Source: UBA7359 sp963976795 (GTDB taxonomy: Bacteria > Pseudomonadota > Gammaproteobacteria > Eutrophobiales > Eutrophobiaceae). From it: a stretch of 64,000 bases of DNA. Below the pieces are notes generated by a model, which saw only the letters and a list, made by a program, of their open reading frames with translations, ran no database searches and was not told where the DNA came from. Within the stretch, counting starts at the first letter, position 1. Every line of letters begins with the position of its first letter. The stretch is from contig CAXBLT010000003.1 in assembly GCA_963976795.1 (NCBI GenBank), positions 1 to 64,000 of the forward strand, read 5' to 3'. Positions 35,982-43,659 of the stretch are shown here, in pieces. A program made the position numbers and the translations under genes.

Positions 35982-37445
35982 TCATAGCTTTTTATCATCT
36001 TTCAACGGTCGATAAATAATTGTACTACATAGTTTACAGGTTAGTTCGCCTGCAACTGTCTCGTGATTAATTGCCGTTTCTGACGGCAATATCGTTAATT
36101 GGTTTAATAAGGCCATCTCTTCTTCACCATGTCCTCCACCTCCCACAGCTTTAATCAAATCGCGTATTTCAAGCAGGTCGTCATCTCTCTTACCGGCATC
36201 CATAACGATACTCGTATTCTCTACAGCCTCTTCTTTAACACTATCTGGATAAAAATAGGCGTCTTGTTCAACACGCTGCCATTTTGGAGTTTCCAATTCG
36301 GATGGATCTGGTTGTTCGACAACTACTTCAAATCCCCTGCCCACGTTGGCAACGCTTATGTCATGAGCTTTATCATCTGTAACTATTTGACTATTTTTTT
36401 TCTCTGTATTTACAAGTGTCTCGCGCGCTTCTTTTACCAACATCAAAGACGAACTGCCTGTATTTAATCCTTGAGCATCAACTTTGCTTTCTCCAACATT
36501 AGCTTCTTCTGAGGCTATTGATTCCTGAGCAAGAAATAATGAATGTTTAATACTCGGTATTGCTATAACGATTGCAGCAACCACAATAACTAGTGCAGCG
36601 ATCATTCCCCAGCGAAACTCCGAAAAATGACGTTTACTGACGAATTCAGTTTCACGCGCGGCAAGCTCTACATGTTTTTTTGTAACATTATTTGCATTCG
36701 CGGCATAACAGGCAAGCAGTGACTTATCGGCTAAAATATTTATTCTGCGTAATAATCCACCTGAATATTTGAATATTGTTTTGAGTGCTTTTTCATTGAA
36801 CAATTCAACGGAACGATAACCGCATGCGCGTAAACGCGAATTGATGTAATCCTTAACTTCAACTGGTTTAAGTGGTGACAAATAAAAACTGTAAGTGATC
36901 CTTTCTTTTAATTGCCTTATCTCTTGTTTCGAAATCATTACGTCCAATTCGGGCTGGCCAAAAATCACGATCTGCAACAGTTTATTCTGCGCCGTTTCAA
37001 GGTTACTCAGTAAACGTATCTCTTCAAGAGTGGCTATCGGCATGCTTTGCGCTTCTTCTACAAACACAACGATTTGCTTGTTTTCTGCATGTCGTTCAAG
37101 CAGGTAATTCTGCAACGAGTTCATAACCTTCAAACGTGTGTCATCAGGGCGTACTTTTAGATGAAGCTCAAAAGCGATCGCATGTAATATATTGTCTGGT
37201 GATAAACTCGGATTTGCCAGATATACAATTTCGATATTTTTCGGCAGCTCTTTTTCCAGCATTCGGCATAAAGTCGTCTTGCCGCTACCCACTTCACCGA
37301 CTAGTTTAACGATGCCTTCGCCACTAACGATGGCGTATATAAGCGCATCAAGAATAGCGCCACGGTCACCACCAGGGAAAAACAAGCTCGTATCCGGAGT
37401 TATCTTAAATGGCGGTTGTTTTAGATTGAAATAATCGTAATACAT
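35982..37445 (-). CDS. mshM: MshM/ExeA-like AAA ATPase
   Basis: The 487-residue protein starts with MYYDYFNLKQPPFKITPD, the hallmark of the ExeA/MshM family. The AAA domain has Walker A GEVGSGKT (50-57) and Walker B VVFVEEAQ, with a C-terminal lid (YKYSGGLLRRINILADKSL-like). A transmembrane helix at about 278-298 leads to an acidic periplasmic tail. In type II and MSHA systems this protein helps insert or assemble the secretin through peptidoglycan. It follows the regulator gene by 17 bases and precedes mshL. Confidence 0.9.
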   Translation of the reverse strand: MYYDYFNLKQPPFKITPDTSLFFPGGDRGAILDALIYAIVSGEGIVKLVGEVGSGKTTLCRMLEKELPKNIEIVYLANPSLSPDNILHAIAFELHLKVRPDDTRLKVMNSLQNYLLERHAENKQIVVFVEEAQSMPIATLEEIRLLSNLETAQNKLLQIVIFGQPELDVMISKQEIRQLKERITYSFYLSPLKPVEVKDYINSRLRACGYRSVELFNEKALKTIFKYSGGLLRRINILADKSLLACYAANANNVTKKHVELAARETEFVSKRHFSEFRWGMIAALVIVVAAIVIAIPSIKHSLFLAQESIASEEANVGESKVDAQGLNTGSSSLMLVKEARETLVNTEKKNSQIVTDDKAHDISVANVGRGFEVVVEQPDPSELETPKWQRVEQDAYFYPDSVKEEAVENTSIVMDAGKRDDDLLEIRDLIKAVGGGGHGEEEMALLNQLTILPSETAINHETVAGELTCKLCSTIIYRPLKDDKKL

Positions 37446-37462
37446 TATTGGTTACCGTACGC

Positions 37463-38905
37463 TCAATCCGAGTCTGCTTTTATGTTTAAACGCTGAAGCC
37501 TACTGTATAGTGTAGTACGGTTTATTCCTAGTAACCGCGCTGCTTTACTCAAGTTTCCATTACATCTTGATAAGGCATGATTTATATATTTTCGCTCCCA
37601 AATTGAAATTTTTTCATCCAGATGGAAGTTTTTGTCGTTTAAATCCTGAGCAATCAGATCATCCCCATTATTCAAATCAGCTGCGCTTTGATCAAAGTCT
37701 GTTTCCAGCTCATCTTCCAAGGCTTTTGCAGCTATCTTTTTACCTGAATATTTTGCCGATAAACGAATTGCTATATTTCGCAATTCTCTAATATTTCCTG
37801 GAAAAGAGTATTGCTTCAGCAACTGTTTTGCCGTTTCATCTAACTCAAACATAGGGTTACCGGCAGCGTACATCTTCCTGAAATAGTCCATCAAATTGAG
37901 AACATCCTGCACCCGCTCTCTCAAAGGAGGAACATGTATCGTTAACACACAGAGCCGATGATAAAGATCCTGGCGGAAGCCACCGGATCGAACCTCTTCT
38001 TTTAAATCTCGATTCGTCGCCGCGACTATTCTTGCCTTGGATACACGCGGCTTAGTTTCACCAATCCGATAAAACTCACCATTTTCCAAAACTCTTAATA
38101 GCTTTGACTGTAATGCAAGAGGCAATTCTCCAACCTCATCCAAAAATAGTGTACCTTCACCAGCATCTTCAAAAAAACCTGCGCGTTCAGTTGCAGCACC
38201 AGTAAAAGCGCCTTTCGTATGTCCAAATAGCTGGGCTTCGAGTAGCTCCGGGGTAAAGGCAGCACAATTGATAGTCATAAAAGGTGCGTTTGTACGGCTG
38301 CTTGAATGGTGTAGCTCTTCTGCAACTAATTCTTTGCCAGTTCCAGATTCACCCTCAACCAAGACAGGGAAAGGCGTATCTGCAAATTGGTTGATTAAAT
38401 CACGTAATGTTTTCAGTGCCGCGCTATCACCCAAAAGTTTAGTGTCGTTAATGGTAGCTTCTTTCTCTGAAGACTCTGCCTGTAACATCATCATTTGATG
38501 TCCCAATCTCGCTTTCAATAATGACATGTCACATGGCTTCGGAATAAAATCGACAGCACCCAAGGTCAGAGCGTGGTGAATATTCACTTCCTCATTTTGG
38601 CCTGATAGCACAAGAATTTTAAAACTATCATTCACGGCCATTAGCTCTTCGATTAATTTAAAACCTTCCTCTGGCGAATGGGGTTTAGGTGGTAAACCCA
38701 GATCAACCAGGGCTAACGACGGTTTGATGGGCAAATCTTGTAATTGGGACCTTACTTGCTGCCGAGACTCAGCAGTTATTAAATCAAAATCTTTTTCCAG
38801 GACGATGGATAGCGCATCGACAATGATGGAGTCATCATCCACGAATAAGAGCAAAGGCTTTTCTGCATTTACCAATGTATTTAATTTTTTAACTGTCGGC
38901 GACAA
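37463..38905 (-). CDS. Sigma-54-dependent response regulator, PrsR-like
   Basis: The receiver (about 18-135) has D23-D25, phospho-acceptor D68 in ALVDLGLPP, and KPCD with the conserved Lys. The AAA+ domain has Walker A GESGTGKE (186-193), the sigma-54 contact loop GAFTGA (233-238) and Walker B TLFLDEVGELP. A Fis-type HTH (NLSKAARLLGINRTTLYSRL) ends the protein. The long DLGLPP-containing insertion in the receiver recalls PrsR, the regulator linked to PEP-CTERM loci; no exosortase gene is present here. The start is TTG at 38905 with AGGA 9 bases upstream. It heads the eleven-gene pilus run and probably acts at the sigma-54 promoter at 17913-17928. Confidence 0.92.
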   Translation of the reverse strand: MSPTVKKLNTLVNAEKPLLLFVDDDSIIVDALSIVLEKDFDLITAESRQQVRSQLQDLPIKPSLALVDLGLPPKPHSPEEGFKLIEELMAVNDSFKILVLSGQNEEVNIHHALTLGAVDFIPKPCDMSLLKARLGHQMMMLQAESSEKEATINDTKLLGDSAALKTLRDLINQFADTPFPVLVEGESGTGKELVAEELHHSSSRTNAPFMTINCAAFTPELLEAQLFGHTKGAFTGAATERAGFFEDAGEGTLFLDEVGELPLALQSKLLRVLENGEFYRIGETKPRVSKARIVAATNRDLKEEVRSGGFRQDLYHRLCVLTIHVPPLRERVQDVLNLMDYFRKMYAAGNPMFELDETAKQLLKQYSFPGNIRELRNIAIRLSAKYSGKKIAAKALEDELETDFDQSAADLNNGDDLIAQDLNDKNFHLDEKISIWERKYINHALSRCNGNLSKAARLLGINRTTLYSRLQRLNIKADSD

Positions 38906-39045
38906 AGCATTGATTCCTAAATACTTTCACTGTCAAACATACAGCCAAAAACAGCTTACAGCAAGCACAAATGCGCCGCTTAGATAAGAAAGAAGAAAAT
39001 TAAGATGCCTGACAGATCAGGTAAGATAGAACATAGACACTGACG

Positions 39046-39912
39046 TTATTTGTTAACTCTTTGATCTATACCAAGATTTCGCCAAATAGCGACACTTGCG
39101 GCAGATTGATTCATGGTATAAAAATGAAGGCCTGGAACGCCGTTAGTAAGTAGTTGCTCACAGAGTTCGGTAGTGACATCAATGCCAAACTTCCTGATAG
39201 AAACGCGATCATCACCAAATTCCTGAAGCCGCTTCAAGATCCAACGTGGTATCTCTGCACCGCAACCTTCAGAGAACCGGAGCAATTGGGTGCAATTAAT
39301 GATCGGCATCACACCTGCAACAATTGGCACATCAACACCGAGTTTCTCGCAATTATCAACGAAGCGATAATAGGCGAATGGATTATAAAAATACTGAGTG
39401 ATCGCACCGTTAGCACCAGCGGCAACCTTCTTCTTAAAGTTTTCCAAATCCGACTTTGCATTGGATGCCTGGGGATGAAATTCTGGATAAGCTGCAACCT
39501 CGATATGAAAATGATCGCCAGTTTCCTGCCTGATAAATTCCACTAATTCATTAGCATACCTAAATTGACCATAACCGGCTGAACCCGACGGCAGATCACC
39601 TCGCAAGGCCACTAATCGCTTTATTCCGTTCTCAATGTATTTATCGAGAATAGCTTTGATGTCATCGCTCTGACTGCCAATACAGGAAATATGTGGTGCC
39701 GCTTCAATTCCTGTCTTGGTATGAATATCCATCACCGTATCAAAAGTCATGTCACGGGTACTGCCACCGGCACCAAAAGTTACCGAGAAAAAATCCGGCT
39801 TCATCTCAGCTAACTCAGCCTGTGTCGTTTGTAGTTTCCCGATTGCCTCCGGAGTCCTTGCCGGAAAGAATTCAAAGCTAAATTTGGGATTGTATTGTTT
39901 TTGTGATTCCAT
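39046..39912 (-). CDS. metF: 5,10-methylenetetrahydrofolate reductase
   Basis: This 288-residue FAD enzyme makes 5-methyl-THF for methionine synthesis. Family marks are FSFEFFPARTPEA with catalytic Glu, SVTFGAGGSTRD, ALRGDLPSG, EVAAYPEFHP and ITQYFYN. The length equals E. coli MetF plus or minus a few residues. The gene follows ahcY by 74 bases, separated by a strong palindrome, and precedes the pilus regulator. A weak hairpin (39008-39021) follows it without a T run. Confidence 0.97.
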   Translation of the reverse strand: MESQKQYNPKFSFEFFPARTPEAIGKLQTTQAELAEMKPDFFSVTFGAGGSTRDMTFDTVMDIHTKTGIEAAPHISCIGSQSDDIKAILDKYIENGIKRLVALRGDLPSGSAGYGQFRYANELVEFIRQETGDHFHIEVAAYPEFHPQASNAKSDLENFKKKVAAGANGAITQYFYNPFAYYRFVDNCEKLGVDVPIVAGVMPIINCTQLLRFSEGCGAEIPRWILKRLQEFGDDRVSIRKFGIDVTTELCEQLLTNGVPGLHFYTMNQSAASVAIWRNLGIDQRVNK

Positions 39913-39951
39913 TTATTGAATCCTGTGATACGTTTTGTGTATAAAGGAAGC

Positions 39952-39977
39952 ATCCACCCCTTTTAAAAGGGGTGGAT
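39952..39977 (-). terminator. Perfect 26-base palindrome between ahcY and metF
   Basis: The arms ATCCACCCCTTTT and AAAAGGGGTGGAT pair perfectly. No T run follows on the minus strand. It could be a partial terminator, an mRNA processing or stabilising hairpin that sets the ahcY:metF ratio, or a regulator site; the sequence cannot decide between these. Confidence 0.55.
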
Positions 39978-39986
39978 CAGCACTTT

Positions 39987-41402
39987 TTAATAGCGATAGT
40001 GTTCTGGTTTGTAGGGGCCGTCCACCGTCACATTAATATAATCAGCCTGTTCCTTGGTTAAGGTGGTCAGGTTCGCTCCTATTCTGCCAAGGTGCAATCT
40101 GGCAACCTTCTCATCTAAGTGCTTGGGCAAAACATAAACGTCCTTGCCATATTTTTCACCGCTGGTGAATAACTCAATTTGTGCCAGCACCTGGTTCGTA
40201 AATGAATTCGACATAACGAAACTTGGGTGTCCTGTAGCACAGCCAAGGTTAACTAAACGACCTTTCGCCAAGAGTATAATTCGTTTACCGTCGGGAAAAA
40301 TGACATGATCAACCTGTGGTTTGATCTCTTCCCACTCATATTTCTCCAGACTGGCAACATCAATTTCATTATCAAAGTGACCAATGTTTGAAACGATGGC
40401 TTGATCCTTCATCTTAATTAAATGGTCATGTTGAATGACATTAAAGTTTCCGGTCGTCGTAACAAAGATATCAACTTGATCACAAACCTTATCCATTTCT
40501 ACTACTCGATAGCCTTCCATCGACGCTTGTAATGCACAAATCGGATCAATCTCGGTTACCCAAACGGTTGCACCCAGACCACGCAATGATTGCGCACAGC
40601 CTTTACCGACATCGCCATAACCTAATACCAGCGCTACTTTACCGGCAATCATCACATCGGTTGCACGCTTGATACCATCAACCAATGACTCTCTACAACC
40701 ATATAGATTATCGAATTTGGATTTAGTAACAGAGTCATTAACGTTGATAGCCGGGAAAGGTAACTCTCCTTTCTTCTGCATTTGATACAAGCGTTGCACG
40801 CCGGTTGTCGTCTCTTCAGTAACACCTTGAATACATGCGAGTGTGCGAGAATAGAAAGTACTATCTTCAGCCAGTTTCTTCTTGATAGAAGCAAATAAGA
40901 AAGTTTCTTCTTCTGAACCTGGGTTATCTAGCACAGATAGATCACTTTCTGCCTTTGTGCCGAGGATCAATAACATGGTCGCATCACCACCATCATCCAG
41001 AATCATGTTTGGCGAACCACCATCAGACCATTTCATAATACGATGGGTATAATCCCAATACTCTTCCAGAGTTTCACCCTTATAGGCAAATACAGGAATG
41101 TCTTGGTCAGCCATTGCCGCCGCTGCATGATCTTGAGTTGAGAAAATATTGCAAGACACCCAACGTACTTCAGCACCCAAGGCACGCAAAGTTTCCATCA
41201 AGACGGCAGTTTGAATTGTCATATGCAATGAACCGGCGATACGCGCACCTTTTAAAGGTTGTTCACTTGCATATTCTTCCCGGATAGACATTAAACCAGG
41301 CATTTCAGTTTCAGCGATACGAATTTCTTTATGGCCCCATTCAGCCAAAGAAATGTCAGCAACGTGATAATCGGGTGTAACAGATGTGGCAGCTACGCTC
41401 AT
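39987..41402 (-). CDS. ahcY: S-adenosylhomocysteine hydrolase
   Basis: AhcY splits SAH into adenosine and homocysteine, relieving product inhibition of methyltransferases. The NAD-binding loop GYGDVGKGCAQSLRG, the FVTTTGNFNVI segment, the catalytic region of SVTKSKFDNLYG and the C-terminal PDGPYKPEHYRY-type end (here VDGPYKPEHYRY) are all present. The length of 471 residues is standard for the long proteobacterial form. An SAH riboswitch lies directly upstream, a known arrangement. metF follows after the palindrome. Confidence 0.98.
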   Translation of the reverse strand: MSVAATSVTPDYHVADISLAEWGHKEIRIAETEMPGLMSIREEYASEQPLKGARIAGSLHMTIQTAVLMETLRALGAEVRWVSCNIFSTQDHAAAAMADQDIPVFAYKGETLEEYWDYTHRIMKWSDGGSPNMILDDGGDATMLLILGTKAESDLSVLDNPGSEEETFLFASIKKKLAEDSTFYSRTLACIQGVTEETTTGVQRLYQMQKKGELPFPAINVNDSVTKSKFDNLYGCRESLVDGIKRATDVMIAGKVALVLGYGDVGKGCAQSLRGLGATVWVTEIDPICALQASMEGYRVVEMDKVCDQVDIFVTTTGNFNVIQHDHLIKMKDQAIVSNIGHFDNEIDVASLEKYEWEEIKPQVDHVIFPDGKRIILLAKGRLVNLGCATGHPSFVMSNSFTNQVLAQIELFTSGEKYGKDVYVLPKHLDEKVARLHLGRIGANLTTLTKEQADYINVTVDGPYKPEHYRY

Positions 41403-41429
41403 ATTGTTCTCCTATAAAAACAATTAAGC

Positions 41430-41503
41430 GAGCGCCGTTGCAAATGTGCCGTATTTGTCTGAGCCTAGCGGATTAGGAATCCGTCGCAACGCTCCTCAGA
41501 TCT
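41430..41503 (-). promoter_or_regulatory. SAH riboswitch upstream of ahcY
   Basis: On the minus strand the conserved parts of the SAH riboswitch appear in order: P1 strand TCTGAG, AGGAGCGTTGCGAC, a P2 hairpin (GGATT/AATCC), GCTAGGCTCAGA closing P1, a variable hairpin (CAAAT/ATTTG), then AACGGCGCTC, which pairs with GAGCGTTG to form the pseudoknot. The end lies 27 bases from the ahcY ATG, with an AGGAGA ribosome site in between. Binding of SAH would be expected to raise expression of ahcY and probably metF. Confidence 0.92.
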
Positions 41504-41597
41504 ACGGTTGTAAAAATCGAAGCGGGAGTATAGACCTACCCGCTTTCAGATTCAAAGGCCTATCGTCAAAAATAATGATAGGTCTTTAATTAAAAGT

Positions 41598-42761
41598 CTA
41601 TAACAAAGCGTCTCGTAAGGCGTCTGCTTTATCCGTCTTTTCCCAAGGCAAATCAATGTCATTTCTACCGAAATGACCATATGCCGCCGTTTGCCGGTAG
41701 ATTGGTCGTAAAAGATCCAGCATATTGATAATGCCTTTTGGACGCAGGTCAAAAACCTCTCGAATAACCTCAATTAATTTTGCTTCCTCAACCTTAGCTG
41801 TGCCAAAGGTTTCGACACTAATCGAAGTAGGCTCTGCAACACCAATTGCATACGATAGTTGTAATTCACAGCGGTCGGCGAGGCCTGCTGCGACAACATT
41901 CTTAGCAACATAACGTGCCGCATAAGCAGCAGAACGATCTACCTTGGAAGGATCCTTGCCAGAAAAGGCTCCGCCGCCATGGCGAGCCATGCCACCATAA
42001 GTATCAACAATAATCTTGCGCCCTGTTAAACCACAATCGCCAACTGGTCCGCCAATAACAAAACGTCCGGTAGGGTTAACAAGATAGCGTGTTTTGTCAG
42101 TAATCATATTTTCAGGCAATACCGGCTTAATTATCTCTTCGATAACAGCCTGCTCGAGGTCTTTATGCTCTACATCAGGGTCATGCTGTGTAGACAACAC
42201 GACTGTATCAATAGATTTAGGCTTTCCATCTTCATAAACAACGGTTACCTGTGATTTCGCATCCGGTCTTAACCAGGCCAGTTTGCCTGCTTTTCGGACT
42301 TCGGCCTGCTTCTTAACCAGCAAGTGTGAATAAGTAATCGGGAATGGCATCAAGACATCTGTCTCGTTACAAGCGTAACCAAACATCAAGCCCTGATCTC
42401 CCGCACCTTGATTTAAATCGAGACCCTCGCCTTCATTTACGCCTTGAGCAATATCTGGTGATTGTTTATCTATGGAGACCAATACTGCGCATGACTCCCA
42501 ATCAAAACCCATGTCTGAGTGGTCATAACCAATTTCACGGATTGTCTGGCGAGCGACATCTTGCATATCAACATAGGTCGATGTCGTAATCTCCCCGGAA
42601 AGCACCACCATCCCTGTGTTGACCATCGTCTCACAGGCGATGCGCGCCTTATTATCATCTGCGAAAATTGCATCGACAACAGCATCAGAGATCTGATCTG
42701 CAACCTTGTCCGGATGTCCTTCAGAAACTGACTCTGAAGTGAATAAATAATTATTAGCCAT
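41598..42761 (-). CDS. metK: S-adenosylmethionine synthetase
   Basis: MetK makes SAM from methionine and ATP. ATG at 42761 with GGAAG seven bases upstream gives MANNYLFTSESVSEGHPDK; a longer in-frame start is unlikely. Conserved GHPDK, GAGDQGLMFGYA, GGPVGDCGLTGRKI and GGGAFSGKDPSKVDRS are complete. The 387-residue product is normal. It lies upstream of the ahcY riboswitch, so SAM formation, SAH removal and methyl-THF supply are grouped. No riboswitch was seen before metK itself. Confidence 0.97.
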   Translation of the reverse strand: MANNYLFTSESVSEGHPDKVADQISDAVVDAIFADDNKARIACETMVNTGMVVLSGEITTSTYVDMQDVARQTIREIGYDHSDMGFDWESCAVLVSIDKQSPDIAQGVNEGEGLDLNQGAGDQGLMFGYACNETDVLMPFPITYSHLLVKKQAEVRKAGKLAWLRPDAKSQVTVVYEDGKPKSIDTVVLSTQHDPDVEHKDLEQAVIEEIIKPVLPENMITDKTRYLVNPTGRFVIGGPVGDCGLTGRKIIVDTYGGMARHGGGAFSGKDPSKVDRSAAYAARYVAKNVVAAGLADRCELQLSYAIGVAEPTSISVETFGTAKVEEAKLIEVIREVFDLRPKGIINMLDLLRPIYRQTAAYGHFGRNDIDLPWEKTDKADALRDALL

Positions 42762-42895
42762 TTTTACTTCCGTAATCGTAGTTTTTAAACGCGCGAATTC
42801 TATCCTCATTGGCGCCTTATCGCACGAAATATGACGATATTTTTATAAAAGCGGTAATATTTAGCGCATAAATATTGATATGGGTAATTTAAATT

Positions 42896-43456
42896 ATGGT
42901 TTTGATGGAAACACCGGTTTGTAACTTCGGCGAAAAAGCAATCGATTTTAACCTCCCTGGCACGGACGGAAAACTATGGTCTTTAGCAGACTGTGTAGGC
43001 GAAAAGGGCATGCTGCTGATGTTTATCTGTAATCACTGCCCCTATGTAAAAGCCATACAGACAAGACTTGTAGATGATGTATTAAAATTAATCGATAACG
43101 GTATTAATAGTGTGGCCATCATGTCAAACGACCCCGACGATTATCCGGAAGACTCTTTCGAGAATATGCAAAAGGTCGCCTCTGAATATAATTATCCGTT
43201 TCCCTATTTATTCGATGAATCTCAGGAAATCGCCAAAGCCTATGGCGCTATTTGCACTCCAGACTTCTTTGGTTATAACGCATCACTAGAGCTGCAGTAC
43301 CGAGGCAGACTTGATGATAGCGGCATGAAAACGCCCTCGAACAACAGCAAACATGACCTGCTCGAAGCCATGATTGATGTCGCCAACACTGGAAATGGGC
43401 CAAAACATCAAATTCCAAGCATGGGTTGCTCTATAAAATGGAAAAATAGTACTTAG
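42896..43456 (+). CDS. Thioredoxin-fold/peroxiredoxin-like protein
   Basis: The 186-residue cytosolic protein has the AhpC/TSA-like fold: FGEKAIDFNLPGTDGKLWSL, then LLMFICNHCPYVKAIQ with a CxxC redox pair, and AICTPDFFGYN with the cis-Pro-preceding Thr. This belongs to the PRX-like family common near folate or metK genes. A reductase or thiol-peroxidase role is expected, but the substrate is unknown. It is divergent from metK with 134 bases between the starts. Confidence 0.85.
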   Translation: MVLMETPVCNFGEKAIDFNLPGTDGKLWSLADCVGEKGMLLMFICNHCPYVKAIQTRLVDDVLKLIDNGINSVAIMSNDPDDYPEDSFENMQKVASEYNYPFPYLFDESQEIAKAYGAICTPDFFGYNASLELQYRGRLDDSGMKTPSNNSKHDLLEAMIDVANTGNGPKHQIPSMGCSIKWKNST

Positions 43457-43489
43457 GATCTTGCCCAAAAGTGGCAGTTAAGCGACAAT

Positions 43490-43606
43490 GTGCGGCTTGA
43501 TTTTAGGTAAAAACCTGCCTGTATCACCGCACTATATTTAGCGGAAACTAAGCGCTGCACATGATCGTCGTCGACTGATGACTCAACATCAGGCTTTGTA
43601 TGCAGC
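43490..43606 (+). promoter_or_regulatory. Structured leader upstream of tkt
   Basis: Two nested structures can be drawn by eye. First, GTGCGG (43490-43495) and TGAT (43498-43501) pair with the continuous ATCACCGCAC (43523-43532), capped by AGGT-AAAA-ACCT. Second, GCTGCA (43554-43559) pairs with TGCAGC (43601-43606) around a TGAT/ATCA hairpin. No T run follows the first, so it is not a clear terminator of the upstream gene. I do not recognise a known riboswitch. Confidence 0.45.
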
Positions 43607-43659
43607 AATTAATTAACAATCATTATTTTAGGCTTAATAGCCACTTTGGGAGATCTACT

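Noticed and set aside
34254..38905. PEP-CTERM/exosortase locus
   Set aside because: The regulator and kinase resemble PrsR and PrsK, but no exosortase, PEP-CTERM protein or polysaccharide cluster is present; the adjacent genes are MSHA-type.
42762..42895. SAM riboswitch before metK
   Set aside because: I could not find the conserved core of the SAM-I, SAM-II or SAM-IV classes in this stretch.
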